Shown here: one piece after another, positions 45,023 through 53,704 of the stretch
Numbering within the stretch: the first letter of the stretch is position 1
Layout of the letters: each line of letters opens with the position of its first letter
Assembly: GCF_965342175.1 (NCBI RefSeq)
Contig: NZ_CBDRBL010000031.1
Span: forward strand, 1 to 64,000
Reading direction: 5' to 3'
From: Actinacidiphila sp965342175
GTDB taxonomy: Bacteria > Actinomycetota > Actinomycetes > Streptomycetales > Streptomycetaceae
DNA length: 64,000 nt
Notes under the pieces: generated by a model
What the model was told of the DNA's origin: nothing
The model's database searches: none
The model's input: only the letters and a program-made list of their open reading frames with translations
Translations under genes and position numbers: made by a program

Positions 45023-45868
45023 ATGTCGTCCCATGTCGCTATCGTCACCGATTCCACGGCCTACCTGCCGCAGGAGGCTTTGAGCCGGCACCGGATCACC
45101 GTGGTGCCCCTGACGGTGGTGATCGGCGACGAGGCGCTGGAAGAGGGCACCGAGGTGTCGGCGCCGGCGGTGGCCCGCGCCCTGCAACGACGCAAGCCCG
45201 TCACCACGTCACGGCCGAGCCCCGAGGAATTCGCCGCCGCCTACCGGGCGGTGGCCCAGTCGGGCGCCACCGAGATCGTCTCCCTGCACCTGTCGGCGGA
45301 GTTCTCCGGCACCTACGACGCCGCGCTGCTCGCGGGTGCGGACGCGCCGGTGCCGGTGCGCGTGGTGGACACCGCCATGGTCGCCATGGCCCTCGGGTTC
45401 CCGGTGCTCAGCGCCGCGGAGGCGGCGGAGGCGGGCGGTTCCGCGGACGAGATCGTGGCGGCCGCGGAGAAGCGCGCGTCGGACACGTCGGCGTACTTCT
45501 ACGTGGACACCCTCGACTACCTGCGCCGGGGCGGCCGCATCGGCGCCGCCCAGGCGTTGCTCGGCTCGGCGCTCGCGGTGAAGCCGCTGCTGCAGCTGGA
45601 CGAGGGTCGGATCCAGCTGCTGGAGAAGGTCCGCACGGCCTCCAAGGCCCTGGCGCGGCTGGAGGAGATCGTCGTCGAGCGGGCGGGTACCCGGCAGGTG
45701 GACATCGCCGTCCACCACCTGGCCGCCGCCGATCGCGCCTCCGCTCTCGCGGAGCGTCTGCGCGCGCGGGTCCCCGGGCTCAAGACCCTCATCGTCAGCG
45801 AGGTCGGCGCGGTGATCGGCGCCCACACGGGGCCTGGATTGCTGGGGGCGGTCGTCTCCCCGCTCTGA
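45023..45868 (+). CDS. DegV family fatty-acid-binding protein
   Basis: A 281-residue DegV protein. Family members (FakB) bind a fatty acid for phosphorylation by FakA; which ligand this one binds is unknown. Seen: the N-terminal IVTDSTAYLP, TSRPSPEEF, the phosphate and head-group loop HLSAEFSGTYDAA, FYVDTLDYLRRGGRIG and the C-terminal VIGAHTGPGLLG, all conserved in the family. ATG at 45023. comEA follows 97 bp downstream. Confidence 0.93.
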   Translation: MSSHVAIVTDSTAYLPQEALSRHRITVVPLTVVIGDEALEEGTEVSAPAVARALQRRKPVTTSRPSPEEFAAAYRAVAQSGATEIVSLHLSAEFSGTYDAALLAGADAPVPVRVVDTAMVAMALGFPVLSAAEAAEAGGSADEIVAAAEKRASDTSAYFYVDTLDYLRRGGRIGAAQALLGSALAVKPLLQLDEGRIQLLEKVRTASKALARLEEIVVERAGTRQVDIAVHHLAAADRASALAERLRARVPGLKTLIVSEVGAVIGAHTGPGLLGAVVSPL

Positions 45869-45886
45869 CGTCTTTCGGGTGACGGA

Positions 45887-45913
45887 GATATCCACAACGG
45901 GCGAGTAGTCCAC
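45887..45913. promoter_or_regulatory. Two DnaA-box-like sites upstream of comEA
   Basis: ATATCCACA (45887-45895) and TAGTCCACA (45905-45913) each differ by one base from TTATCCACA or TTGTCCACA, the DnaA box forms. They sit 18 bp apart in the comEA upstream gap. Confidence 0.35.
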
Positions 45914-45965
45914 AGGACTTGGCCAAGATCATCTTGCGGACGGCGAACCTCCTACCGTCCCTGAC

Positions 45966-47021
45966 ATGGGATCGACGACCGCAACTCCGCGCCACCGCAG
46001 GCATCCGTCTGCCACCGTCGGCGCAACCGCCCCCGTACCGGGCCCCGTAGCGATCCGGGAACGCGCCGCCGCGCTCTTCGAGCGTCCGCCTACGCGTCCC
46101 GCGCGAGGGGGTGTTCCCGAGCCTCCGGGACGACCGGCGCCGCTGGAACGACCAGGGCGTCCGGAGCCGCCGGGACGGCCGGGTCAGCGCCCGCGACGGG
46201 AGGCGCCGGAACCTTCCGGGGTGCCGGAGCGACCGGCTGCAAGGGCTGCGGCGGCTCCGACGGCTACAGCGGTGGCTTCGGCGACGGTGGCTCCTGGGCG
46301 ACGGGCCGTGCCGGATCCGCCGGCGCGCCGCGTCGCGGGTGCCTGGCGCCTCGCCCTCACCGAACGCCTTCCCACCTGGTTCTCGGTCCGCTGCGGTATC
46401 GAGGCGAAGACCGCGGTCGCCCTCGCGGTCGTGCTCCTCGTCGCCCTGGTGTTCGCGGTGCACCACTACTGGACCGGCCGGCCGCGGACGATCGCCGTGC
46501 CCCCTGTCACCGGGGCGCTGCCGGCCGCCGCCGAAGTGCCCGCCGCCACGAGCTCCGCCGCGGCCGAGCCGCGGACGCCCAGTCCCGCGCCGGGGGCCCC
46601 GGCAGTGCTGGTCGTGGACGTCGCGGGCAAGGTCCGGAAGCCGGGGCTGCGCCGACTGCCCACGGGATCCCGCGTTGCGGACGCGGTGGACGCCGCCGGG
46701 GGAGCGCTGCCCGGCACGGACACCGGCACCCTGAATCTGGCCCGTCTGCTGGCCGACGGGGAGCAGATCGTCGTCGGCCGCCCCGCCCCACCGCCCGCCG
46801 CCGGGGCCGGGGGGACCACCGCCGCGAGCGGTCCGGTCAGTCTCAACTCCGCAACCCCCGAGCAGTTGGACGCCCTGCCCGGTGTGGGACCGGTGCTCGC
46901 CCGGCACATCATCGACTACCGCGGGCGGCACGGCGGGTTCACCTCCGTGGAGCAACTGCGGGATGTCAACGGCATCGGGGACCGCCGGTTCTCCGATCTC
47001 AAGCCGCTGGTCACCCCGTGA
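45966..47021 (+). CDS. comEA: ComEA-type helix-hairpin-helix DNA-binding protein
   Basis: A 351-residue membrane protein related to the DNA receptor of competence. Domain order: Arg/Pro-rich cytoplasmic N-terminus, one membrane helix (about residues 152-173, KTAVALAVVLLVALVFAV), an SLBB domain (VVDVAGKVRKPGLRRLP), a Gly/Ala linker and a C-terminal HhH domain (LNSATPEQLDALPGVGPVLA, GFTSVEQLRDVNGIGDRRF). It overlaps comEC as GTGA. Streptomyces are not known for natural competence, so a role in other DNA traffic is possible. ATG at 45966. Confidence 0.92.
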   Translation: MGSTTATPRHRRHPSATVGATAPVPGPVAIRERAAALFERPPTRPARGGVPEPPGRPAPLERPGRPEPPGRPGQRPRREAPEPSGVPERPAARAAAAPTATAVASATVAPGRRAVPDPPARRVAGAWRLALTERLPTWFSVRCGIEAKTAVALAVVLLVALVFAVHHYWTGRPRTIAVPPVTGALPAAAEVPAATSSAAAEPRTPSPAPGAPAVLVVDVAGKVRKPGLRRLPTGSRVADAVDAAGGALPGTDTGTLNLARLLADGEQIVVGRPAPPPAAGAGGTTAASGPVSLNSATPEQLDALPGVGPVLARHIIDYRGRHGGFTSVEQLRDVNGIGDRRFSDLKPLVTP

Positions 47022-49702
47022 GTGGGCCGCCGTCCACGGCGCGTCCGGCGGTGCACGCGGCCGCCCTGTCCCCCAGGGGCGCGTCGAACCCGCGCCAGGA
47101 AGGCCCACCGGATCTGCGTCTGGTCGTACCGGTCCTCGCCGCCTGGCTCGCCGCGGGTGTCGCCCTCGCCGCGCCGGGGGGAGCTGTGGCGTGGGCGTGC
47201 ACGGCGGCCGTTCCGGCGGCGCTGGCGGCGCTGGCACGCCGGTGGGCGACAGCGGCCACCGTGGCGTTCTGCGCGATGGCGTCGGCGGCCGTGGCGGGGC
47301 TGCATGCCGCGGACCTGCACCGCGGCCCCCTGCCCGCCCTGGCTGCTGAACACGCCGACGTCCGAGTCGAGTTGCGACTGACCGCCGATCCCCGGCTGAT
47401 CCGCCCGCAGGTACGAGGGGCCGCCGCGGCCCCGGAGGCGGTGCTGGTGGAGGCCGAGGCCGTGCGCGTGGCGGCGATGGGCACAACGGCCCACGTCCGT
47501 ACGCCGGTCCTGCTCATCGCCCGCCAACCCGCGCGCAGCTGGCTCGCCTTGCTGCCCGGCACCCGTGTCGACGCGCAGGCGCGGCTCGCCCCGGCGGCCG
47601 GCCCGGGCGACCGGATCGCCGCGGTGCTGTCAGTCCGGGGCCCTCCCCGCGTCGTCGGGCCGCCGGGCCGCGCGCAGCGGGTGGCCGGCGGGCTCCGCGA
47701 GGGGCTCCGCGAGGCCACCGCGGGCCTGCCGCCCGACGCCCGGGCCCTGCTGCCCGGTCTGGTCGTCGGGGACACCTCCCGTATCCCGGTCGATCTGCAC
47801 GAGGCGTTCGAGGCCACCGACCTGACCCATCTGACCGCGGTCAGCGGTTCCAATCTCTCCCTGGTGCTGATCCTGCTGATCGGCCCGCCCGGTCTCGCCC
47901 TGCGGGCCGAGCGGGGCGGCCTGGCGCCGAGACTGGCCCTCCCGCTGCGCGTCACGGCCGTGCTCGGAGGAGCACTCACCGCGGCCTTCGTCGTGGTGTG
48001 CCGACCCGACCCCAGCGTGCTGCGCGCGGCCGCCTGCGGGCTGATCACCCTCCTGGCCATCGGCACGGGCCGCCGCCGCAGCCTGCTGCCCGCGCTGTGC
48101 GGGGCGGCCCTGCTGCTGCTCCTCTACGACCCCTGGCTGGCCCGCTCGTACGGCTTCGCGCTGTCCGCGCTGGCCACCGGCGCGCTGCTCGTTCTCGCGC
48201 CGCGCTGGAGCGCCGCCTTGCGGCGCCGGCGGGTGCCGCCGCGTCTTGCGGAGGTCCTCGCAGCGGCGGCCGCCGCACAGGCGGTGTGCGCCCCCGTGGT
48301 GGCGGTGCTGGCCGCCCACGTCAGCCTGGTCGCGGTCCCCTGCAACCTGCTGGCGGAACTCGCCGTGGGCCCCGCCACCGTCCTCGGCTTCGCCGCCCTG
48401 GCCGCGGCGCCGTTCGCGATGCCCGCCGCCAAGGCCCTGGCCTGGGTCGCGGCCTGGCCGGCCGGCTGGATCGCGGCGGTGGCCCGGCGCGGTGCCGCCC
48501 TGCCCGGGGCGACGATCGACTGGCCCGGCACATGGGCGGGCGCCCTGCTGCTGGCAGCCGTCACCGTGGCGGTGGTAGTGGCAGGGCGCCGCCTTTTGCG
48601 TCGACCCTTGCTGTGCGCCGCCGCGGCACTGCTGCTCGTGCTGGCCGTCGTGCGTCCGGCGCCGCTGCCCCGCTCGGTGACCGGCTGGCCGCCACCAGCC
48701 TGGCGGCTGGTGGCCTGCGACGTGGGCCAGGGCGACGCGCTGGTGCTCTCGGCGGGCGACGGCGCCGCCGTCGTGGTGGACACCGGCCCGGAGCCCCGCC
48801 TCGTCGACCGCTGCCTGCGCTCCCTCCGGATCACCACGGTGCCCCTGCTCGTCCTCACCCACTTCCACGCCGACCATGTCGCCGGACTGCCCGGGGTGCT
48901 GCGGGGCCGCTCCGTGGGCGCGATCGAGACCACCACCCTCGACGATCCCCCCGACCAGGCCGCGTTCGTACGCCGCCAGGCCGCGGCCGCCCGCGTCCCC
49001 GTGCTGCGCGCGGCGCCCGGGGAGCGCCGCCGCCTGGGCTCACTGGACTGGCGGGTGCTGTGGCCCGCGGCGCCCCCGCTTCCGGCGGGTGCCGACGGCG
49101 CCGCCCTGGACGGCGCCAACCCCAACGACGCCAGTGTCACCCTGCTCGTCCGCACGGCAGGCCTCACCGTCCTCCTCCTCGGCGACCTGGAGCCCGCGGC
49201 CCAGCGCGCCCTCCTCGCGGCCGCCCCCGACCTTTCGCGGGTCGACGTCCTGAAGGTCGCCCACCACGGCTCCGCCTACCAGGAGCCGGCGCTCCTGGAC
49301 CGGATCCGTCCCCGGCTGGCGCTGGTGAGCTGTGGTGCGGGCAACCCTTACGGCCATCCGTCGCCGCGCACCCTCGCCGCGCTGCGCGCCCACGGCTCGA
49401 CCGTCCTGCGCACCGACCGGGACGGACCCGTGGCCGTCCTGGGCGACGAGGCGGGGCTGCGGGCCGCCGTGGCGGGTCCGTCGCCCGCCACGGAGCGGGC
49501 CGTCCGGGGGCGGCGGAGAACACGTGCCGCCACCAGCGTCGGACACAGCCGGAGCGGGACCCGGGGAGGCCGGGGCGGGCGGCTCAGACGTTCCCGAGGT
49601 CCTTGTCCTCATCCTGCACCGCGATCACCCAGTGGGTGCTCCGCCGGGGCCGGAGGCAGCAGAGCCGTCAGGCGAGCGAGGCCACGACGATCGCACCGGT
49701 GA
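47018..49702 (+). CDS. comEC: ComEC/Rec2-type DNA-transport membrane protein
   Basis: A polytopic inner-membrane channel protein of 894 aa. Seen: an N-terminal membrane region, the competence domain with DLTHLTAVSGSNLSLVLILLIG, many further helices, and a C-terminal beta-lactamase-fold part with the metal motif THFHADH, LLLGDLEPAAQRALL and KVAHHGSAYQEP. The last 60 to 70 residues are Arg/Gly-rich and unlike the family, so the true C-terminus may have been extended by stop loss. GTG at 47018 overlaps comEA. The 3' end is overlapped by 35 bp by a small minus-strand gene. Confidence 0.93.
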   Translation: MSGPPSTARPAVHAAALSPRGASNPRQEGPPDLRLVVPVLAAWLAAGVALAAPGGAVAWACTAAVPAALAALARRWATAATVAFCAMASAAVAGLHAADLHRGPLPALAAEHADVRVELRLTADPRLIRPQVRGAAAAPEAVLVEAEAVRVAAMGTTAHVRTPVLLIARQPARSWLALLPGTRVDAQARLAPAAGPGDRIAAVLSVRGPPRVVGPPGRAQRVAGGLREGLREATAGLPPDARALLPGLVVGDTSRIPVDLHEAFEATDLTHLTAVSGSNLSLVLILLIGPPGLALRAERGGLAPRLALPLRVTAVLGGALTAAFVVVCRPDPSVLRAAACGLITLLAIGTGRRRSLLPALCGAALLLLLYDPWLARSYGFALSALATGALLVLAPRWSAALRRRRVPPRLAEVLAAAAAAQAVCAPVVAVLAAHVSLVAVPCNLLAELAVGPATVLGFAALAAAPFAMPAAKALAWVAAWPAGWIAAVARRGAALPGATIDWPGTWAGALLLAAVTVAVVVAGRRLLRRPLLCAAAALLLVLAVVRPAPLPRSVTGWPPPAWRLVACDVGQGDALVLSAGDGAAVVVDTGPEPRLVDRCLRSLRITTVPLLVLTHFHADHVAGLPGVLRGRSVGAIETTTLDDPPDQAAFVRRQAAAARVPVLRAAPGERRRLGSLDWRVLWPAAPPLPAGADGAALDGANPNDASVTLLVRTAGLTVLLLGDLEPAAQRALLAAAPDLSRVDVLKVAHHGSAYQEPALLDRIRPRLALVSCGAGNPYGHPSPRTLAALRAHGSTVLRTDRDGPVAVLGDEAGLRAAVAGPSPATERAVRGRRRTRAATSVGHSRSGTRGGRGGRLRRSRGPCPHPAPRSPSGCSAGAGGSRAVRRARPRRSHR

Positions 49703-49904
49703 TCACCAGGTCCTTCGCCGTCTGCTGGGTCAGTCCGTACGCCGGCACGACGATCAGCAGCAGCGGCGCCGCCGGCCACAGCGGCATGCGCCAGGCCGCA
49801 CGCTCCCGTGCCGGCCGTGGTGCGAGCCGAGGGCCGCGACGGCGACGCCGACGTACCGGTGTAGCCGGGCGGCGGGAAAGGGCCGGGGCGAGCGCGCGGC
49901 GCAC
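49668..49904 (-). CDS. Small Arg-rich single-pass membrane protein
   Basis: A 78-residue protein: an Arg/Pro-rich N-terminal half (RPATPVRRRRRRGPR) followed by a hydrophobic segment (MPLWPAAPLLLIVVPAYGL) and a second weakly hydrophobic end (DLVITGAIVVASLA). A perfect AGGAGG precedes GTG codons at 49907 and 49904; the latter has the better spacing of 7. I do not know a family. It is antisense to the last 35 bp of comEC. Confidence 0.55.
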   Translation of the reverse strand: MRRALAPALSRRPATPVRRRRRRGPRLAPRPARERAAWRMPLWPAAPLLLIVVPAYGLTQQTAKDLVITGAIVVASLA

Positions 49905-50101
49905 CACGGGGCCTCCTGGTTCGGACCGTGACGCGCACGTCCTGGGCAACCGCCGAGGCGGACGCACCCCGTTTTCGCGCCGCGGGCCTCCGCATGCCCG
50001 GCACCGGCAGTCCGCCGGGAAGTGCAACCGCCGTGTCACGGCTTGTCCATGGCTTCGTCCCGGCGCGCATGAGGGGACCGTGGCCGTGGCAGGGTGACGG
50101 C

Positions 50102-50365
50102 ATGACCATCATCGGCTGGATCGTCCTGGGCCTGGTCGCGGGCGCCGTCGCGAAGCTGCTGCTGCCGGGGAGGGACCCGGGCGGACTGCTCGGGACGACG
50201 CTGATCGGCATCGCGGGTGCGGTGGTCGGCGGCTGGATCTCGGCGAAGTTCCTCGACCACCCCGTCAGCAAGGACTTCTACGACCTGCCCACATGGGGCG
50301 CGGCCATAGGCGGGGCGCTCGTCCTCCTGATCATCTACCGCATCCTGTTCGGCGACTCCCGCTGA
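50102..50365 (+). CDS. GlsB/YeaQ/YmgE-family membrane protein
   Basis: An 87-residue, three-helix, glycine-rich membrane protein (IIGWIVLGLVAGAVAKLLLPGRDP, GIAGAVVGGWI, GAALVLLIIYRI-type C-terminal helix). It matches the family called transglycosylase-associated or stress-response membrane protein; no enzymatic activity is known. ATG at 50102 has a GGTGAC-type weak ribosome site. Its end overlaps the convergent gene at 50331 by 35 bp. Confidence 0.88.
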   Translation: MTIIGWIVLGLVAGAVAKLLLPGRDPGGLLGTTLIGIAGAVVGGWISAKFLDHPVSKDFYDLPTWGAAIGGALVLLIIYRILFGDSR

Positions 50366-51743
50366 CCTCGGGCGCGGGCAGCAACCGCACGTCGTCCCGA
50401 CGCACGGACAGGGCCTGGGCACGGTCCGGGTCCCACAGCCAGATCCAGTCCCCCGAGGCGCCGAAGGACAGCACCGGGCCGTTCTCCACGGGCACGGGAA
50501 CCTCGCCGACGGGCACCACGCACATCAGGGCGCCGCGCACCCCGAAGTACCCCTTCGGCGCCTGCCCCCGGGCAGCGGCGGTCGCCGCGTCCCGGGCGGC
50601 GTGGTCGGCGTCGCGTGCGCCGGCGAGGAGCGCGGTGGCCGCGAAGGCAGCGGACAGGAGCACGGTGACGGTGACCAGGGCGAGGCGGTTGTCGCCCTTG
50701 GCGATGTGCACGTGCCGCAGCCACCCGGCGACCGCCGTGGCGAACAGGACGAACCCCAGCGCGAGCCCCAGCGGTTCGGCGGCGGCCGCGTACGGCCACA
50801 GGCCTCCGGCGGAGCGGACCGAACCGGAGGGGATGCCGAACCGTTCGAGGTAGGCGGACTGCATCAGCCGGCCGAGCCAGGTCACCAGGGACCACCCGAG
50901 GGGCAGGGCGAGCGGCACGAGCCAGACCGCGTTGCGTGAGAACCACGAGTCGCGCAGGGCGTAGTACACGCCCGGCGCGCAGATCAGGCCCGCCGCGGTC
51001 AGCGACCACCACAGCAGCCCGGTCCCCGCCCCGGTGGCCGCCCAGGCCGGCAGCGCAGCCGCGGCGAAGACCAGGGCGGGCAGCGCGCGCACCCGCGACG
51101 GCGTACGGCGCGGTCCGGCCGCCGCCTCGGCCGTCTCGGGCGGCGCGGGCCGCAGTTCGTGGACCTCGGCGGCGAACGCGGAGCCGCCCAGCGGGCGTTC
51201 CGAGAGCTCCCGCTCGACGGCCTCCCGGGTCAGCCCGGCCGGCAGCCGCAGCAGCCGGTGAGCGCCGCGCCCGCCGAGGGCGGCCCGCAGCCGGGCGAGC
51301 CGCTCGCGCCGTCCGCCGCCCGCGCCTGACCGTCGGATCACGCGGTACTCGGTCCGCGGGTCGTCCGGCGGCCGGAGCAGCAACGCAGCGTCGCGGACCC
51401 ACACGCCCAGCTGGTGGGTCCTGGCCAGCCGTTCCACGGCCCCGCACGCCGCCCTCTCGGCCCGCCAGCGGGGGGAGCCGTTGAGGCGCACCTCGACGAC
51501 GAGCGCGACGCGGCCGCCGCGCGCCGTGGCCGGTGCGTCTTCACGGCCGGCCCGGCGCACCGCCCAGCCCCGCGCCTCCATCAGCCCCTGGGCCAGGGCG
51601 AGCTCGTCGGGCTGGTCGACGGCCTCGACCAGCAGGCGTACTCGCTGGTTGAACGGGACGGCCGGGAGCGCCCCGGCCGTCCCGGGGAGCTCCGCCCCTC
51701 CCTCCTGCGGGCGGCGGCGCTGGGCGGGAACGCGCAGCGGCAC
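50331..51743 (-). CDS. Polytopic membrane protein of unknown function
   Basis: A 470-residue protein. The first 200 residues are cytoplasmic and ordered (RVRLLVEAVDQPDELALAQGL, VALVVEVRLNGSPRW, EYRVIRR, LLRLPAGLTREAVERELSE), then five or six hydrophobic helices (for example ALVFAAAALPAWAAT, LVPLALPLGWSLVTW, ALGFVLFATAVAGWL), and a C-terminal strand-rich part (DWIWLWDPDRAQALSVRRDDV). I do not recognise the family. GTG 51743 sits only 3 bp after the stop of the upstream minus-strand gene, whose tail carries GGAGGAGG as its ribosome site, so the two form an operon. Confidence 0.75.
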   Translation of the reverse strand: MPLRVPAQRRRPQEGGAELPGTAGALPAVPFNQRVRLLVEAVDQPDELALAQGLMEARGWAVRRAGREDAPATARGGRVALVVEVRLNGSPRWRAERAACGAVERLARTHQLGVWVRDAALLLRPPDDPRTEYRVIRRSGAGGGRRERLARLRAALGGRGAHRLLRLPAGLTREAVERELSERPLGGSAFAAEVHELRPAPPETAEAAAGPRRTPSRVRALPALVFAAAALPAWAATGAGTGLLWWSLTAAGLICAPGVYYALRDSWFSRNAVWLVPLALPLGWSLVTWLGRLMQSAYLERFGIPSGSVRSAGGLWPYAAAAEPLGLALGFVLFATAVAGWLRHVHIAKGDNRLALVTVTVLLSAAFAATALLAGARDADHAARDAATAAARGQAPKGYFGVRGALMCVVPVGEVPVPVENGPVLSFGASGDWIWLWDPDRAQALSVRRDDVRLLPAPEVSGSRRTGCGR

Positions 51744-51746
51744 GGC

Positions 51747-51992
51747 CTAGTCCTCCTCCAGCCAGCCCTCGAACTCCTCCGCCAAGGCGTTCAGGGCGGT
51801 GGGGTCCAGTTCCTCGTCCTCGTCGTCGATGACGACGAGCCACTGGGCGTCGTCGGCGTCGTCCTCGCCGGCGAGGGCGTCACGGACGAGTTGGGGACGG
51901 TGGGGCAGGTCGAAGCGCTCGGCGGCTTCGTCGGCGGCCTCCTCTGCGGCATCGCGATCGGGGAGGACGAGCACATGTCTGACGTCGGTCAC
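51747..51992 (-). CDS. Small acidic conserved protein
   Basis: An 81-residue, strongly acidic protein (VTDVRHVLVLPDRDAAEEA, then QWLVVIDDEDEELDPTAL and a tail EEFEGWLEED). It has the look of a small alpha/beta fold with an acidic C-terminus. Function unknown. GTG 51992 is 40 bp from the divergent holA start. It is the first gene of a two-gene minus-strand operon. Confidence 0.65.
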   Translation of the reverse strand: MTDVRHVLVLPDRDAAEEAADEAAERFDLPHRPQLVRDALAGEDDADDAQWLVVIDDEDEELDPTALNALAEEFEGWLEED

Positions 51993-52032
51993 CGGGACAT
52001 TGTGTCGGACCCGCGTGGGATGCTGGACCGCG

Positions 52033-53016
52033 ATGGCCAGGAACAGTACGACAGACAGCCCACTCGCCCCCGTGACGCTCGCGGTGGGCCAGGAGGACCT
52101 GCTCCTCGACCGCGCGGTACGGGAAATCGTGCAGGCGGCGCGCGCCGCCGACGCCGACACCGATGTGCGCGATCTCACGCCGGACGCCCTCCAGCCGGGC
52201 ACCCTGGCGGAGCTCACCAGCCCTTCGCTCTTCGCCGAGCGCAAGGTCCTGGTCGTACGGAACGCGCAGGATCTGTCCGCGGACACCGTCAAGGACGTCA
52301 AGAGCTACCTGGACGCCCCCGCGGAGGAGATCACGCTCGTCCTGCTGCACGCGGGCGGCGCCAAGGGCAAGGGCCTGCTGGACGCGGCGCGAAAGGCCGG
52401 CGCACGCGAGGTGGCCTGCCCGAAGATGACCAAGCCCGCCGACCGGCTGGCCTTCGTACGTCAGGAGTTCCGCACGCTGGGCCGGGCCGCGACCCCTGAG
52501 GCATGCCAGGCCCTGGTGGACGCCATCGGCAGCGACCTGCGGGAGCTGGCGAGCGCCTGCGCCCAGCTCGTCGCCGATGTGGAGGGCGCGATCGACGCGG
52601 CCGTGGTCGCGCGTTACTACACGGGACGGGCCGAGGCCACCGGCTTCGAGGTCGCGGACCTGGCGGTGACCGGCCGCGCCGCCGAGGCACTGGAGCGGCT
52701 GCGCTGGGCCATCGCGGTCGGCCAGCCGCTGCCCGGCATCACCTTCGCCCTGGCCTCCGGCGTGCGGGCCATCGGCAAGCTGGCCTCGGCCCCGCGCGGA
52801 GCGCGGCCGGGGGATCTGGCCCGGGAGCTGGGCATGCCGCCGTGGAAGATCGACCGCGTCCGCCAGCAGATGCGCGGCTGGTCCGGTGACGGCGTCTCCG
52901 CCGCGCTGCGCGCGGTCGCCGAGGCCGACGCCGCGGTCAAGGGCGGCAGCGCGGACCCGGCCTATGCCCTGGAGAAGGCGGTCGTCGCCGTCGCGCGGGC
53001 CGCACGCGCCCGCTGA
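52033..53016 (+). CDS. holA: DNA polymerase III subunit delta
   Basis: Clamp-loader subunit that opens the sliding clamp. Product is 327 aa. Seen: PVTLAVGQEDLLLDRAVREI, the SPSLFAERKVLVVRN segment, ITLVLLHAGGAKGKGLLDA and C-terminal MPPWKIDRVRQQMRGWS. The delta subunit lacks a working ATPase site, as expected. ATG at 52033 (MARNSTTDSPLAP) is chosen because the upstream frame resembles nothing. rpsT lies downstream on the other strand. Confidence 0.93.
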   Translation: MARNSTTDSPLAPVTLAVGQEDLLLDRAVREIVQAARAADADTDVRDLTPDALQPGTLAELTSPSLFAERKVLVVRNAQDLSADTVKDVKSYLDAPAEEITLVLLHAGGAKGKGLLDAARKAGAREVACPKMTKPADRLAFVRQEFRTLGRAATPEACQALVDAIGSDLRELASACAQLVADVEGAIDAAVVARYYTGRAEATGFEVADLAVTGRAAEALERLRWAIAVGQPLPGITFALASGVRAIGKLASAPRGARPGDLARELGMPPWKIDRVRQQMRGWSGDGVSAALRAVAEADAAVKGGSADPAYALEKAVVAVARAARAR

Positions 53017-53047
53017 GCCACGGCTCCCGCCGCCACACGGAAGACGC

Positions 53048-53083
53048 CGAAGGGCCCCGCACCGGGAGGTACGGGGCCCTTCG
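53048..53083. terminator. Terminator between holA and rpsT
   Basis: Perfect 12-bp stem CGAAGGGCCCCG / CGGGGCCCTTCG with a 12-base loop, between the two convergent genes. Confidence 0.75.
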
Positions 53084-53202
53084 AAGGCCGCACCCGCGTG
53101 GCGAACGCAGGCCGCGTGCGGCCGGAAGATCAAGGATGTCGATAGAGGAGCGGGTGAGAGGGACCGCTGTGTCCTCGCCGACGGGTACCGCTACGGGAAG
53201 GT

Positions 53203-53469
53203 TCAGCCCTGGAGGCCGGCCACCTTGAGCGCCAGCGCCGACTTCTTGTTGGCGGCCTGGTTCTTGTGGATGACGCCCTTGCTCACGGCCTTGTCGAGCT
53301 TCTTGGAGGCGAGGCGCGCGGCCTCGGTCGCCTTCTCGACGTCGCCGGCGGCCACGGCCTCACGGGTGCGACGGATGGCGGTCTTGAGCTCGGACTTGAC
53401 GGCCTTGTTGCGCAGGCGCGCCTTCTCGTTGGTCTTGTTGCGCTTGATCTGGGACTTGATGTTCGCCAC
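53203..53469 (-). CDS. rpsT: 30S ribosomal protein S20
   Basis: Small basic protein that binds 16S rRNA. Product is 88 aa: MANIKSQIKRNKTNEKAR at the N-terminus, the helical core KSELKTAIRR and the end HKNQAANKKSALALKVAGL. An AAAAGGCTC stretch precedes the ATG on the coding strand. It is divergent from lepA, as in other actinobacteria. Confidence 0.97.
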   Translation of the reverse strand: MANIKSQIKRNKTNEKARLRNKAVKSELKTAIRRTREAVAAGDVEKATEAARLASKKLDKAVSKGVIHKNQAANKKSALALKVAGLQG

Positions 53470-53704
53470 GAAAGAGCCTTTTCAGGTTTGACTGATGGGG
53501 TCCGCGCCTCGGGTAGAGGGCACGAGACGCGACTGCCCAGGCTAGCAGTCGGCCCGCGTGCCGCCCAAACCGGTGGCCGGCGGGGGGTGTCTTGGCCCGT
53601 CCCGCACCGCCCGGCACGGCCGTGGGCCGCGGCCATGGGACTATGGGAGCCATACGTATCGATCCGACCAGAGGCGACAGGCGCCTCAAGAGACAGGACC
53701 CTGC

